From positions 1 through 64,000 of the forward strand of contig NZ_JADQDC010000007.1 of the NCBI RefSeq assembly GCF_015694345.1: 64,000 bases of DNA. The letters are read 5' to 3'. The position numbers were made by a program, and so were the translations under genes. Below the pieces are notes generated by a model, which worked only from the letters and a program-made list of their open reading frames with translations, ran no database searches and was not told the DNA's origin. Of the stretch, positions 18,940-28,169 are shown piece after piece (positions within the stretch are counted from its first letter, which is position 1; each line of letters opens with the position of its first letter). Source of the stretch: Novosphingobium jiangmenense (GTDB lineage Bacteria > Pseudomonadota > Alphaproteobacteria > Sphingomonadales > Sphingomonadaceae).

Positions 18940-21900
18940 ATGGACCGTCTTCGCAGCACCACCATTCTGTCGACGCTGACTGGAGCGTCCTTTGCTCTGG
19001 CCCTGCTGGCCCCGCAGGCGGCCCTCGCCGATACTACGGTCAGCACCAGCACGACCACGCCTCTCAAGACCTCGACCGCAGGCAACGTGACTGTCGCCAG
19101 CGGTGGCACGATCACGCTGGCGACGGGCGGCAACGCCGTGACGGTGGATTCGAACAACACCGCCACGGTCGCTTCGGGCGGCACGATCACAAACACCGGC
19201 GGCAAGAACGGCGACACCGGCATCCTGGTCGAAGCCGGACGCAACACGACGGTGACCAACGGCGGCACGATCACCGTCACCGAGAGCTTCAATGGTGCCG
19301 ATACCGACAACAATGGCGTGGTCGACGGCCCGATCGCTTCGGCGAGCAACCGCTACGGCATTCTCGTCGGCCCGGGCGCGACGACCACAGCAACGCTCAA
19401 GAACACCGGCACGATCACTGTCGAAGGCCTCAACTCGGGCGGCATGGTCGCCAAGTCGGACCTCACCGGCAGCATCTCGAACACCGGCACGATCAAGGTT
19501 GTCGGCGACAACAGCGTCGGCATCGGCACCAGGGGCGTGTCCGGCAACGTCACGGCCGAAGGCACCGTCGCGGTGGTCGGAGCAGGCGCGCAAGGGCTCG
19601 TGGTCGGCGGCAACGTCGGCGGCTCGGTCCGTATCCAGGGCGCGATCTCGCAAAGTTCGAGCTACACCAACGATGCTGGCACCTCGAAGACGCTCTCGCG
19701 CACCGACCTGCGCACCGGCAAGGCCGCGGTCGAAATCGGCGGCAGCGTTGCGGGCGGCATCCTGCTCGACGCCGCGCCCTATGACCTCGACAGCACCAAG
19801 ACCGACGAGGACAACGACGGCGTCGCCGATTCCTCGGAAGTGACCGGCACGATCACTTCGGTCGGCAACAGCCCCGGCATCCTTGTCGGCGCGGCCGGCG
19901 ACATCGTGATCGGCAAGGTCAAGGGCCGCGACGGCGAGTTTTCGCTCGCGCTCGACGGCAATGTCACCGCCAATTCGGTCTACTCCAACACCGATGCCTA
20001 TGCCGTCGTGATCGGCGGCAAGGGCGGCACGGTGACCATGGCCAACGGCATCGGCGTTTCGGGCACGATCAGCGCAACCTCCGTTGACCAGAAGGCCGTC
20101 GCCATCCTGATCAACGAAGGGTCGACCGTGCCGAGCCTGTCGAACAGCGGCACGATCAAGGCCGTCCTGTCCTCGCCGGGTGAAGGCACCGCCTATGCCA
20201 TCCAGGACAAGTCGGGCACGCTCACCAGCCTCAACAACACCGGCTTCATCTCGGTCACCGGCTCCAGCGGTGACGACCTGCGCGCGATCGACCTCACCGC
20301 CAACACCAGTGGGGTGACAATCAAGCAGTACCTCAACGCCATCGACAAGAAGGCGCAGGACGCAGAGAAGGCGGCGAGCGGCTACAACCCGGCAAACCCG
20401 ACGATCTACACTTCGATCACTGGCAACATCCACACCGGCAGCGGCAACGACGTGCTCGATGTCGCCTCGGGCCGCATCTTCGGCAACAGCTTCCTCGGCG
20501 CGGGCAACGATTCGGTCCTGCTTTCGGGCGACAGCGGCTACGTCGGCAACATCGACTTCGGCAGCGGCACCGCGACCATGACGATGGGCGACAGCGCCTT
20601 CTTCGTCGGCAAGCTTGATCTGGTCGGCAACGCCGGAACGCTCACGCTGGGCGGCACCTCGATCTTCGCAGGCACCCTCGCCAACGCCGGCCAGCTCGAC
20701 GTGACGGTCAATGGCGGCAAGTTCGGCGCCAGCAGCGCCACGACGCTTGCCTTCGACAGCCTGACCGTGAACTCGGGCGGCGCGCTCAACGTCTATATCG
20801 ACGGCACCACCGGCACCGCCTCGCAGATCAACGTCAACACGGCCACCTTCGCCAGCGGCTCCAAGGTCACAGCCACGATCTCCTCGCTCGACAAGGCCGT
20901 CGGCAACTACACGATCCTGACAGCGGGCACGCTGACCGGCTCGCCGGTGTTCGACGCCACCAACACCAAGCTCCCGGTCCTGTTCAACGGCGCCATCAAC
21001 CGCGTCGGCGAGACGCTGGTGCTGGCCGTGACCCGCAAGACCGCGGCGCAGCTCGGCCTCACCGCCCCGCAGGCGGCCGCCTACGATGCGATCTACAAGC
21101 AGGGCACCGTCGTGACCAACCTCGGCAGCAGCTTCCTGCAAGCAGCAGACGCCGCCGCGCTGCAGGGCCAGTTCGACCAGCTCCTACCTGACTATGCCGG
21201 CGGCGTGTTCGATTTCGTCACCCGCTCGGGCCGCCTCGGCTCGCACCACCTGATGGATGACAGCTCGATCTTCGACATCAGCGACGTGGGCGGCTGGTTT
21301 GAACCGATCTACTTCCGCGGCACCAAGGACCAGACCGGCACCGCCGCGTTCAAGGTCAAAGGCTGGGGCCTTTCCGCCGGGCTCGAACGCGATATCGGCG
21401 CGGGCTACCTCGGCCTGTCGTTCCTCTACACCAAGGGCGACATCGCGACCTCGACGTACCAGAAGACCGATGCCAGCAACTACGAGCTCGGCCTGTTCTG
21501 GCGCCTTGCCTCGGGCCCGTTCTACGCCTTCGCCAAGGCCTCGGGCGGCCGCGTCTCGCTCAATTCCACGCGGCAGTTTACCGGCGCAGTCAACAGCACG
21601 GCCCTGTCCTACACCGCCAATGGCCGCTGGAAGGGCTGGACAGTGGGCGGCCAAGGCGGCGTGTCCTACCGCGCCGATCTCGGCGGCAACCTCTCGCTCA
21701 AGCCGATGGCCAGGTTCGACTACTACCGCTTGAGCGAAAAGGGCTACACCGAAGGTGGCAGCGACCAGATCGCGCTGACCGTGGCCAAGCGGACGTCCGA
21801 CCTGCTGACCGGCACCGGCAGCCTCACCGCTTCGTGGAGCGCGGGCGAGGTCAACCGCGACGAGCGCCCGCTGACCATCGAGCTCGAAGGCGGCTACCGT

Positions 21901-22116
21901 GCGCGCATGGCTGGCAAGCTCGGCGATACGGTCGCCAACTTCGAGGATGGCAACCAGTTCCGTCTCGTGGCGGATCGCATGAAGTCCGGCTGGACCTCCG
22001 AAGCGCGCCTGCTGCTGGGTGGCATGGACTACACCTGGCAGCTGGCCGGCGGAGCCGAGCAGATCCAGGGCGGGGTCGACTACTCGGTGCGCGCCTCGCT
22101 CAGCATCGCGTTCTGA
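18940..22116 (+). CDS. Autotransporter (type Va) outer-membrane protein
   Basis: A 1058-residue secreted protein. It has a Sec signal (cleavage likely after ALA at about residue 30), a passenger rich in beta-helix-type repeats with many copies of SGGTI/NTGTI (about residues 35-760), and a C-terminal autotransporter beta-barrel from about residue 765 (GWFEPIYFRG to the terminal SLSIAF) ending in the Phe typical of outer-membrane proteins. GAGGGG sits 4 bp before the ATG at 18940; an in-frame upstream extension lacks a signal peptide. Function of the passenger (adhesin, enzyme) is not evident. It is divergent from an ECF sigma/anti-sigma pair. Confidence 0.88.
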   Translation: MDRLRSTTILSTLTGASFALALLAPQAALADTTVSTSTTTPLKTSTAGNVTVASGGTITLATGGNAVTVDSNNTATVASGGTITNTGGKNGDTGILVEAGRNTTVTNGGTITVTESFNGADTDNNGVVDGPIASASNRYGILVGPGATTTATLKNTGTITVEGLNSGGMVAKSDLTGSISNTGTIKVVGDNSVGIGTRGVSGNVTAEGTVAVVGAGAQGLVVGGNVGGSVRIQGAISQSSSYTNDAGTSKTLSRTDLRTGKAAVEIGGSVAGGILLDAAPYDLDSTKTDEDNDGVADSSEVTGTITSVGNSPGILVGAAGDIVIGKVKGRDGEFSLALDGNVTANSVYSNTDAYAVVIGGKGGTVTMANGIGVSGTISATSVDQKAVAILINEGSTVPSLSNSGTIKAVLSSPGEGTAYAIQDKSGTLTSLNNTGFISVTGSSGDDLRAIDLTANTSGVTIKQYLNAIDKKAQDAEKAASGYNPANPTIYTSITGNIHTGSGNDVLDVASGRIFGNSFLGAGNDSVLLSGDSGYVGNIDFGSGTATMTMGDSAFFVGKLDLVGNAGTLTLGGTSIFAGTLANAGQLDVTVNGGKFGASSATTLAFDSLTVNSGGALNVYIDGTTGTASQINVNTATFASGSKVTATISSLDKAVGNYTILTAGTLTGSPVFDATNTKLPVLFNGAINRVGETLVLAVTRKTAAQLGLTAPQAAAYDAIYKQGTVVTNLGSSFLQAADAAALQGQFDQLLPDYAGGVFDFVTRSGRLGSHHLMDDSSIFDISDVGGWFEPIYFRGTKDQTGTAAFKVKGWGLSAGLERDIGAGYLGLSFLYTKGDIATSTYQKTDASNYELGLFWRLASGPFYAFAKASGGRVSLNSTRQFTGAVNSTALSYTANGRWKGWTVGGQGGVSYRADLGGNLSLKPMARFDYYRLSEKGYTEGGSDQIALTVAKRTSDLLTGTGSLTASWSAGEVNRDERPLTIELEGGYRARMAGKLGDTVANFEDGNQFRLVADRMKSGWTSEARLLLGGMDYTWQLAGGAEQIQGGVDYSVRASLSIAF

Positions 22117-22150
22117 TCGGCTCGCCCGGTTGGTCAGGTGATCGGGCTGG

Positions 22151-23290
22151 TCAGGCGACCGGCCCGGCTCCGGCCGCGGGCGTCTCGATGCAGATCAGCG
22201 GCACCTCGCCCGAAGGGGTGCGATAGCTTTCGAGGACCGCGTTGCGCACGGCCGCGACGCGGTCCTTGCGCATCAGGCCCACCACTGCGCCGCCAAAGCC
22301 GCCTCCGGTCTGCCGCGCGCCGCCATCCTTGCCAATTGCCTCGTTCATCAGTCCGGCGAGCGCATCGGTAAACGGCACGGTAATGCCGAAGTCCTTGCCT
22401 TGCGAAACATGGCTCTCGCGCATCAAAGCGCCCATGCGGACCAGATCGCCCGCCTCAAGCGCCTCGGCCGCATCCAGCGTCCGCCGGTTCTCGGTCACGA
22501 CATGTCGGGCGCGGGCATAAGTGTTTTCATCCATGCGCCCGCGCGCGGCATCCAGCATCGCCTCATCCGCATCACGCAAAGACGCAACGCCAAGGATGCC
22601 GGCCGCCGCCTCACATTCGGCGCGCCTGCGGTTGTATTCGCCATCGACCAGCCCGCGCACGACGCCCGATTGTACGATCATCACCACCGCATCGGCCGGC
22701 ATCGCGATCTGGCGCAGGGCAAGGCTGCGGCAATCGATCAGCAGCGCATGGCCGAGCGTGGTCGCGGCAGAGGCGATCTGGTCGAGGTTGCCGCAGCGCA
22801 CGCCGACGAAATCGCACTCGGCGCGCTGGGCGAGCAGGGCCAACTGCACGGCGTCCAAACTCTGGCCGACGCTCTCGAGAATGACGCGAGCAACCGCCAC
22901 TTCGAGCGAGGCCGAGGACGACAGCCCGGTGCCCTTGGCGATCGATCCGGCAATCGCGAGTTCACCGCCAGGCACGGCAATGCCCGCCTGCCGCAACTGG
23001 TCCACCACGCCGCGCACGTAGTCGCGCCAGCCGCCGACCCGCTCAGGGTTCGCCGGATCAAAGCTGTCGGTCTCGCCAAAATCGAGCGCGGTTACCCGCA
23101 ACGGTCCGCTTCCGGCACGAAACCCGACGCGGGTTTCCTGCCCGATGGCGATGGGCATGGCAAAGCCGTCGTTGTAGTCGGTGTGCTCGCCAATCAGGTT
23201 GACGCGCCCCGGCGCGCGTACGACCAGCGCCGGCTGGCCGCCGAAAGCTTCGGCAAATCCGCCAAGCAGCCGCTCGCCAATCCCGCTCAC
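22151..23290 (-). CDS. galK: Galactokinase
   Basis: A 379-residue GHMP kinase that phosphorylates galactose at C1. The galactokinase signature GRVNLIGEHTDYNDG lies at about residues 28-42, the ATP-binding motif GTGLSSSASLEVA near 118, and the third GHMP motif QTGGGFGGAVVGL near the C-terminus. The GTG at 23290 overlaps the galT stop (GTGA), so the long in-frame upstream extension inside galT is rejected. Part of a two-gene Leloir operon galT-galK; no galE or mutarotase gene is adjacent. Confidence 0.94.
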   Translation of the reverse strand: MSGIGERLLGGFAEAFGGQPALVVRAPGRVNLIGEHTDYNDGFAMPIAIGQETRVGFRAGSGPLRVTALDFGETDSFDPANPERVGGWRDYVRGVVDQLRQAGIAVPGGELAIAGSIAKGTGLSSSASLEVAVARVILESVGQSLDAVQLALLAQRAECDFVGVRCGNLDQIASAATTLGHALLIDCRSLALRQIAMPADAVVMIVQSGVVRGLVDGEYNRRRAECEAAAGILGVASLRDADEAMLDAARGRMDENTYARARHVVTENRRTLDAAEALEAGDLVRMGALMRESHVSQGKDFGITVPFTDALAGLMNEAIGKDGGARQTGGGFGGAVVGLMRKDRVAAVRNAVLESYRTPSGEVPLICIETPAAGAGPVA

Positions 23291-24312
23291 GCCGCGATCT
23301 CCACCGCACGCAGGCGGGCCGCCGCCGTCTCGGGCGTCAGGTCGCGCTGGCTTTCGGCGAACATCTCGAAGCCGACCATGAACTTGCGCACCGTGGCCGA
23401 GCGTAGCAGCGGCGGATTGAAGTGGGCATGGAGCCGCCACGCCGCCGGATCGGCGCTGCCGGCGGGGCACTGGTGCCAACCCATCGAATAGGGGAAGCTG
23501 GTGTTGAACAGCGCATCATAGCGCCGCGTCACCTTGCGCAGGATTTCGGCAAGCGCATCGCGCGCTTGCGGTGAAAGCTGCTCGATCCGGCCGACCTCGT
23601 CGCGCGCGATCAGCAGGATCTCGAAGGGCCAGACCGCCCACCACGGCACCACTGCCAGCCAGTGGTCGTTGGCCTCGACCACGCGTTCACCCGCAGCCAG
23701 TTCGCGCTCTGCCACTTCGTCGAGCAGCACGCGGCCACGGCTTGCCCGCCAGGCCGCCTGCTCGCGATCTTCATCGGCCACCTCGGTCGGCACGAAATCG
23801 CTGGCCCAGATCTGGCCATGGGGGTGCGGGCTCGAACAGCCCATCATCGCGCCCTTGTTCTCGAACACCGCCACGTTGGCAAAACGCTCGCCCAGCGTTG
23901 CGCTTTCCTGCGCCCAGCAATCGACGAGGCTGCGGATCGCAGGCAGGTCCATGTCGGGCATGGTGCGCGAATGGTCGGGCGAATAGCAGATCACCCGCGC
24001 CGTGCCGCGCGCAGGTGCAATCCGGAACACCGGATCGGCGCTGTCAGGTCCGGGCGTATCCGGCAGCAGCGCCGGGAAGTCGTTGTCGAAGGCGAATGCG
24101 CCGGGATAGTCCGGGTTGATCTCGCCGCTCGTCCGCGCATTGCCGGGGCAGAGGTAGCACGACGGATCGTGCGAGGGCCCTTGCGCCTTGACCACCTCGC
24201 CGGTCTCGCCCTGCCATGGCCGCTTGGCCCGGTGCGGGGAGACCAGCACCCACTGTCCGTTGAGCAGGTTCTGGCGACGATGCGGATGATCGTCCGGCAC
24301 GAACTGGGTCAT
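23287..24312 (-). CDS. galT: Galactose-1-phosphate uridylyltransferase
   Basis: A 341-residue enzyme exchanging UMP between UDP-glucose and galactose-1-phosphate. The catalytic HPHGQ motif (SSPHPHGQIW) lies near residue 161, with the supporting RRQNLLNGQWVLVSPHRAKRPW N-terminus, CYLCPGN zinc-site Cys pair and a distal HAHFNPPLLRS His motif. The ATG at 24312 has GGAGAGG just upstream; a longer TTG start would include the operator region and is rejected. First gene of galTK. Confidence 0.94.
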   Translation of the reverse strand: MTQFVPDDHPHRRQNLLNGQWVLVSPHRAKRPWQGETGEVVKAQGPSHDPSCYLCPGNARTSGEINPDYPGAFAFDNDFPALLPDTPGPDSADPVFRIAPARGTARVICYSPDHSRTMPDMDLPAIRSLVDCWAQESATLGERFANVAVFENKGAMMGCSSPHPHGQIWASDFVPTEVADEDREQAAWRASRGRVLLDEVAERELAAGERVVEANDHWLAVVPWWAVWPFEILLIARDEVGRIEQLSPQARDALAEILRKVTRRYDALFNTSFPYSMGWHQCPAGSADPAAWRLHAHFNPPLLRSATVRKFMVGFEMFAESQRDLTPETAAARLRAVEIAA

Positions 24313-24330
24313 GAGCCTCTCCACGGCATT

Positions 24331-24349
24331 ATTGCAATCGATTGCCAAT
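24331..24349. promoter_or_regulatory. LacI-family type operator upstream of galTK
   Basis: ATTGCAATCGATTGCCAAT contains the perfect 12-bp palindrome GCAATCGATTGC (24334-24345) and near-symmetric flanks. This is the classic shape of LacI/GalR-family operators in alphaproteobacteria. It lies 19 bp upstream of the galT ATG, in the gap to the GH1 gene, so bound repressor would block galTK transcription. No LacI gene is in the window. Confidence 0.65.
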
Positions 24350-24397
24350 GCCTACCACGGCTCGTCGAGCAGTGCACGACGCATTCGATTTCGCGCC

Positions 24398-25717
24398 TCA
24401 CGTCAAGGCGTTGGCCTTGGCGATCGCCCCCAGCACCGCCGCGCTCGGCTTGGGCTTGCGTTCAAACGTTACCGGATCGAAGCTGGCGAGGCCGAATTTG
24501 GGCCGGAAGCCGAAAATCCATTCGAAGTTGTCGACCAGCGACCAGTGGCAATAGCCGAGCACCGGCACGCCATTGTCCATCGCCTGCTTGAGGCCGGCCA
24601 GCGAAGGCGGAATGAACGCGGCGCGCACCGCGTCATCATCGCTGCCCACGCCATGCTCGGAAACCAGCACCGGCCGGCCTGTCACGGCATGGGCATAGCG
24701 CACCGCTCCCGCCAGCGAGTCCGGCCAGATTTCCGTGCCGGACCAGTTGCGTGCGCTGCTTTCAGGCGCTGGCAGCCTGCCCTTGTCACCCCACAGCGCG
24801 CGTTCGTAGTTCTGCACGCCGATGAAGTCGTCGGCCTTTGCCACCTCGAGCCACGGGCCATAGAGTTCGCCGCGCATCCGGTCGCGGATCGAGTTCTTGC
24901 CCACCGCCTGATCGTCGAGCATCGCCAGCGATACGCCCACCGACAGATCGGGCCGCACGGCCTTGATCGCCACGCGCCCCGCCTTGTGCGCGGCCAGCAG
25001 GCCGGTCTGGAGATCGCCGAGATCTTCGTAGGAAGCCACGTTGCCGCAGACGAAGCGCGAGACGCCCATCCGCTTCGCCGCCGTCTCCAGCGTCAGCTTC
25101 TGGATGTCCCACACGGGCTTTGGCAGCATGGCTTTCAGCAGCAGCAGGATGTTGGGTTCGTTGAGCGTGATCGCGCTGTGCATCTGAGCGCCCATCGCCT
25201 GCGTCACGCGGGTGCAGTAGCGCGCGAACAGCTCCGCGCTCTCGGGATTGGTCCAGCCACCCTGCGCGCTGAACCACAAGGGCGCACTGAAGTGGCTGTA
25301 GGTGACGACCGGCGCCAGCCCCCGCGCGCGGCAGCCCTCGATGATGCGCCGGTAATGCCCCAGCATCGCCTCGCTGAACTGCCCCTTGGCCGGTTCGATC
25401 CGCGCCCACTCCACCCCGAAGCGATAGGTGTTGAGTCCCATGGACTTCACCAGATCGAGGTCCTGCTCCCACATCAGGAAGCTGTTGGCCGCGTCCCCGG
25501 AAGGCTCCTGGAACACGGTCGGCTGCTGGTGCTCGAGGTACCACAGGTCGGACGCGGTATTGTTGCCCTCGATCTGGTGCGGCGCGGTCGATGCGCCCCA
25601 CAGAAAGCCATCGGGGAAGCGCGGGTTCGGCGCGGCCTTGCGTGCAGGCTTCGCGGAAAGCGGCGCGGTCGCGGCAAGGGCAACGCCCCCGGCCAGAACG
25701 GAACGGCGATCAAACAT
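24398..25717 (-). CDS. Tat-exported family 1 glycoside hydrolase (beta-glucosidase/galactosidase type)
   Basis: A 439-residue GH1 TIM-barrel enzyme. The acid/base Glu187 (TLNEPN) and nucleophile Glu354 (LVSEHGVG, replacing the usual TENG) are both present, with FLWGASTAPHQIEG at the barrel start. A short twin-arginine signal MFDRRSVLAGGVALAATAPLSA indicates periplasmic location, uncommon for GH1. Just upstream of galTK on the same strand (86 bp), so it may release galactose or glucose from periplasmic beta-glycosides for uptake. Exact substrate unknown. Confidence 0.9.
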   Translation of the reverse strand: MFDRRSVLAGGVALAATAPLSAKPARKAAPNPRFPDGFLWGASTAPHQIEGNNTASDLWYLEHQQPTVFQEPSGDAANSFLMWEQDLDLVKSMGLNTYRFGVEWARIEPAKGQFSEAMLGHYRRIIEGCRARGLAPVVTYSHFSAPLWFSAQGGWTNPESAELFARYCTRVTQAMGAQMHSAITLNEPNILLLLKAMLPKPVWDIQKLTLETAAKRMGVSRFVCGNVASYEDLGDLQTGLLAAHKAGRVAIKAVRPDLSVGVSLAMLDDQAVGKNSIRDRMRGELYGPWLEVAKADDFIGVQNYERALWGDKGRLPAPESSARNWSGTEIWPDSLAGAVRYAHAVTGRPVLVSEHGVGSDDDAVRAAFIPPSLAGLKQAMDNGVPVLGYCHWSLVDNFEWIFGFRPKFGLASFDPVTFERKPKPSAAVLGAIAKANALT

Positions 25718-25805
25718 GGTCTCTCCCCAAAGGCTTTGGCGCAGGACCTACGCCGCCCAAGCCATCAGGTAAAATAGCCGATTATCGCCCCGCCATTGCG
25801 CCAGC

Positions 25806-26717
25806 CTATGCCTGCGCCAGAACCTCGAGCATCGCCCGCCCCAGCGGCGGCAGTCCGCGCTCGGCCAGATAGCGCACGCCAACGCTGCGCTCGAACGTCG
25901 CCTCGCCGATCGAAATGGCGCGCAGCACGCCGATGGTCAGCTCGGCCGCTGCCACCGTGCGCGGCAGGATCGTCACGCGGTCGCTGTGGCGGACAATCGC
26001 CTTGGTCGTCAGCAGCGAATCGCAGCGGATCACGTTCTGCGGCACCGCCACCCCGGCGGCGAGGAACAGCGCATCGACCTGCCGCCGGAACGCCCCTTGC
26101 GCCTCAGGAAGCACCCACGGCAATTCCGCCACCTCGCGCAGCGAAACCGTGTCGCCCAGATTGTCGTGCCGCCGCCCGACGATCAGCGCGAAGGAATCGC
26201 GCGATGCCGTCACCTCGATCAGATCCGGCGGGCAGGCCTCGATCTCGGTCGTCACGAAGGCAAGGTCGATCGAGCCCTTGCGCAACAGGTCGGCCAGTTG
26301 CGGGTCCGGACGCTCCACCACGCTCAGCGCGAACGGCCCGACGCGCTCCTCCAGCCGCGCCACTGCCTGGGGCAGCAGGCTGACCAGCGCCCCCGGCGTG
26401 CCCCCGATCCGCAGCGGGCCTGCCACGTTGCGCGCGGCATGGTCGACCTCGACCGCCGCCGTCTCCAGCAGCCGCACCATCGCCTCGGCCCGCTCACGCA
26501 GTGCCTCACCCTCACGCGTCAGCACGATGCCGCTGCGCGAGCGCGCGAACAGCGTCACCCCCAGCCGCTGCTCCAGCAACGAGATCGTGTTCGAGACCGA
26601 TGGCTGCGAGATGTTCAGCGCCCGCGCCGCGCCGCTGATCGAGCCGGTCTCGCACACCCGCCAGAACGTGGCGACGGCGCGAGGATCAAGGCGGAGGCGC
26701 GAAGGGGGCTTGCTCAT
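25806..26717 (-). CDS. LysR-family transcriptional regulator
   Basis: A 303-residue LysR-type regulator with N-terminal HTH (VATFWRVCETGSISGAARALNISQPSVSNTISLLEQRLG) and a C-terminal effector-binding domain starting near residue 95 (GPLRIGGTPGALVSLLPQ). It is divergent from the Slam-like gene at 26863, and a perfect LysR-type box lies right upstream of its own start. It could control itself, the downstream GH1 gene or the divergent surface-protein genes. Confidence 0.88.
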   Translation of the reverse strand: MSKPPSRLRLDPRAVATFWRVCETGSISGAARALNISQPSVSNTISLLEQRLGVTLFARSRSGIVLTREGEALRERAEAMVRLLETAAVEVDHAARNVAGPLRIGGTPGALVSLLPQAVARLEERVGPFALSVVERPDPQLADLLRKGSIDLAFVTTEIEACPPDLIEVTASRDSFALIVGRRHDNLGDTVSLREVAELPWVLPEAQGAFRRQVDALFLAAGVAVPQNVIRCDSLLTTKAIVRHSDRVTILPRTVAAAELTIGVLRAISIGEATFERSVGVRYLAERGLPPLGRAMLEVLAQA

Positions 26718-26737
26718 GGCTTTGGTCTAGCCCGCAA

Positions 26738-26756
26738 GCATAGCCTGTGTCTATGC
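26738..26756. promoter_or_regulatory. LysR-type operator box
   Basis: GCATAG (26738-26743), seven bases and CTATGC (26751-26756) form a perfect inverted repeat containing a T-N11-A core, the standard LysR recognition geometry. It lies 20 bp upstream of the LysR gene start, in the divergent gap, and is the probable autoregulatory site. Confidence 0.55.
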
Positions 26757-26775
26757 GCCATGCTCCGCACAGCCC

Positions 26776-26802
26776 TTGTCACCCCCCTGACAACCATTGT
26801 CA
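26776..26802. promoter_or_regulatory. Inverted-repeat operator TTGTCA-N6-TGACAA
   Basis: TTGTCA (26776-26781) and TGACAA (26788-26793) form a perfect inverted repeat with a 6-bp spacer; a third half-site TTGTCA follows at 26797-26802. The site lies 61 bp upstream of the Slam-like gene. A closely related site with the same spacing occurs at 33024-33041, upstream of the CsgG/SH3 gene. Confidence 0.45.
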
Positions 26803-26862
26803 TCGGACATCCCCGCGCCCGCGCGATAGCTGGAACGCCATCATCCAGTCGCGAGGGGTACG

Positions 26863-28152
26863 ATGGCGACCAAGCACCTTTTCCTGCAGGCCATAGCCTG
26901 TGCCATGGCCGTGGCAGCGGCCCTGCCCGCACCCGCTTTCGGCCAGGCGAATGAGGCCGAAACCCGGTACAAAGCCCTCGCCGAACAGGAACGCGCCAAG
27001 GCTGGAGACCCCGCGTTCGACTATGCCCTCGGCCTCGCCGCCTCCGACGCCGGGCACTATGGCGAAGCCATCGTCGCCCTGCAGCGCGTCCTTGCCCGCC
27101 AGCCCGACAATGCCCCCGCCCGCGCCGAACTCGCCCGCGCCTACGCTCTTGCCGGAGACATCGACACCGCCCGCGCCCAGTTTGCCACCGTGGTTGACGA
27201 TCCGACCATCCCCGATCCCGTCCGCCAACGCTTCACCGGCTTCGTCCGCCAGTTCGACAAGCAGATCAAGGGCGGCGGCTCCGACCTGTCAGGCTTTGCG
27301 GAAAGCTCGTTCGGCCATGACAGCAACATCAATTCCGCCACGCAGCTCACCTCGATCACCATCCCGCTCTTCGCCGCGCTCGGCCCCGGCACCTTGGGCA
27401 ACAACGCCCGCGCGCAGAAGGACGAGTTCTACGACCTGTCGGGCGGCATCTCCGCCGTCAGCGCGGTCAGCCGGACGAACCGCGTGTTCGGCTCGCTCCT
27501 TGCGAATTTTCGCGACAATCTCGATTCCGCCGCCTTCGATCAGGCCAGCCTCACCGGCACCGCAGGCTTCGCCCACACTTTCGCCAACCGCGATGTCGCC
27601 TCGCTCTCGGGGCAGGTGCAGAAGTACTGGCTCGGCCACACGGGCTTCCGCACCGCCTATGGCGCGATCGGCCAGTACACCCACATGCTCAGCGGCGGCA
27701 AAGCCCTCTCCGCCTCGGTCCAGTACACCCGGTTCGACTACGATCGCGATCCCCTGCGCGATGCCGACCGCTTTGCCGTCGGTCTCGGCCTTGCCGCGCG
27801 GCAGTTCTCGATCAACCTGATCGGCGGCCACGAGGAAACCCGCAAACAGGCAGGCGACGCCGAATCCAACACTTTCGCCGGAGCCAGCGCGGGCGCCGAA
27901 ATCCAGATCGCGCCCAAGGTCGCCGTCGTCGGCGGCATTGCCTTCGACTTGCGCCGCTACGACCGCGCCGACCTGCTGTTCATGCGCAAGCGCCATGACG
28001 AGCGCGTTGACCTGACCGCCGCCGTCAAGATCGCCGTCCTGCCGCGCCTGTTCCTCCAGCCCAAGGCCACCTGGTCGCGCAACTGGTCGAACATCGCCCT
28101 CTACGATCACGAACGCTGGACCGTGCAGGCCGGCGCGCGCTTCGAATTCTGA
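26863..28152 (+). CDS. Slam-like TPR outer-membrane beta-barrel protein
   Basis: A 429-residue protein with a Sec signal (to about residue 27, PAFG/Q). Residues 30-125 form TPR-like helical pairs (YALGLAASDAGHYGEAIVALQRVLARQPDNAPARAELARAYALAGDIDTARAQF). From about 140 the sequence alternates as beta strands (SGFAESSFGHDSNINSAT, with the DSN(I/V)N segment common in DUF560/Slam barrels) and ends in RFEF, an outer-membrane C-terminus. This layout is that of surface lipoprotein assembly modulators (Slam), which move lipoproteins or hemophores to the cell surface. The next gene, 17 bp away, encodes its probable substrate. Family assignment is by architecture. Confidence 0.75.
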   Translation: MATKHLFLQAIACAMAVAAALPAPAFGQANEAETRYKALAEQERAKAGDPAFDYALGLAASDAGHYGEAIVALQRVLARQPDNAPARAELARAYALAGDIDTARAQFATVVDDPTIPDPVRQRFTGFVRQFDKQIKGGGSDLSGFAESSFGHDSNINSATQLTSITIPLFAALGPGTLGNNARAQKDEFYDLSGGISAVSAVSRTNRVFGSLLANFRDNLDSAAFDQASLTGTAGFAHTFANRDVASLSGQVQKYWLGHTGFRTAYGAIGQYTHMLSGGKALSASVQYTRFDYDRDPLRDADRFAVGLGLAARQFSINLIGGHEETRKQAGDAESNTFAGASAGAEIQIAPKVAVVGGIAFDLRRYDRADLLFMRKRHDERVDLTAAVKIAVLPRLFLQPKATWSRNWSNIALYDHERWTVQAGARFEF

Positions 28153-28169
28153 TCCGGGAGACCAGCCCC

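Noticed and set aside
18586..21141. 851-codon minus-strand frame opposite the autotransporter
   Set aside because: Produced by the repetitive GGC/ACC-rich passenger coding sequence; no domain or ribosome-binding site.
22151..23479. Longer galactokinase start inside galT
   Set aside because: The extra 63 residues are the shadow of galT; the GTG at 23290 with GTGA overlap gives the family-typical N-terminus.
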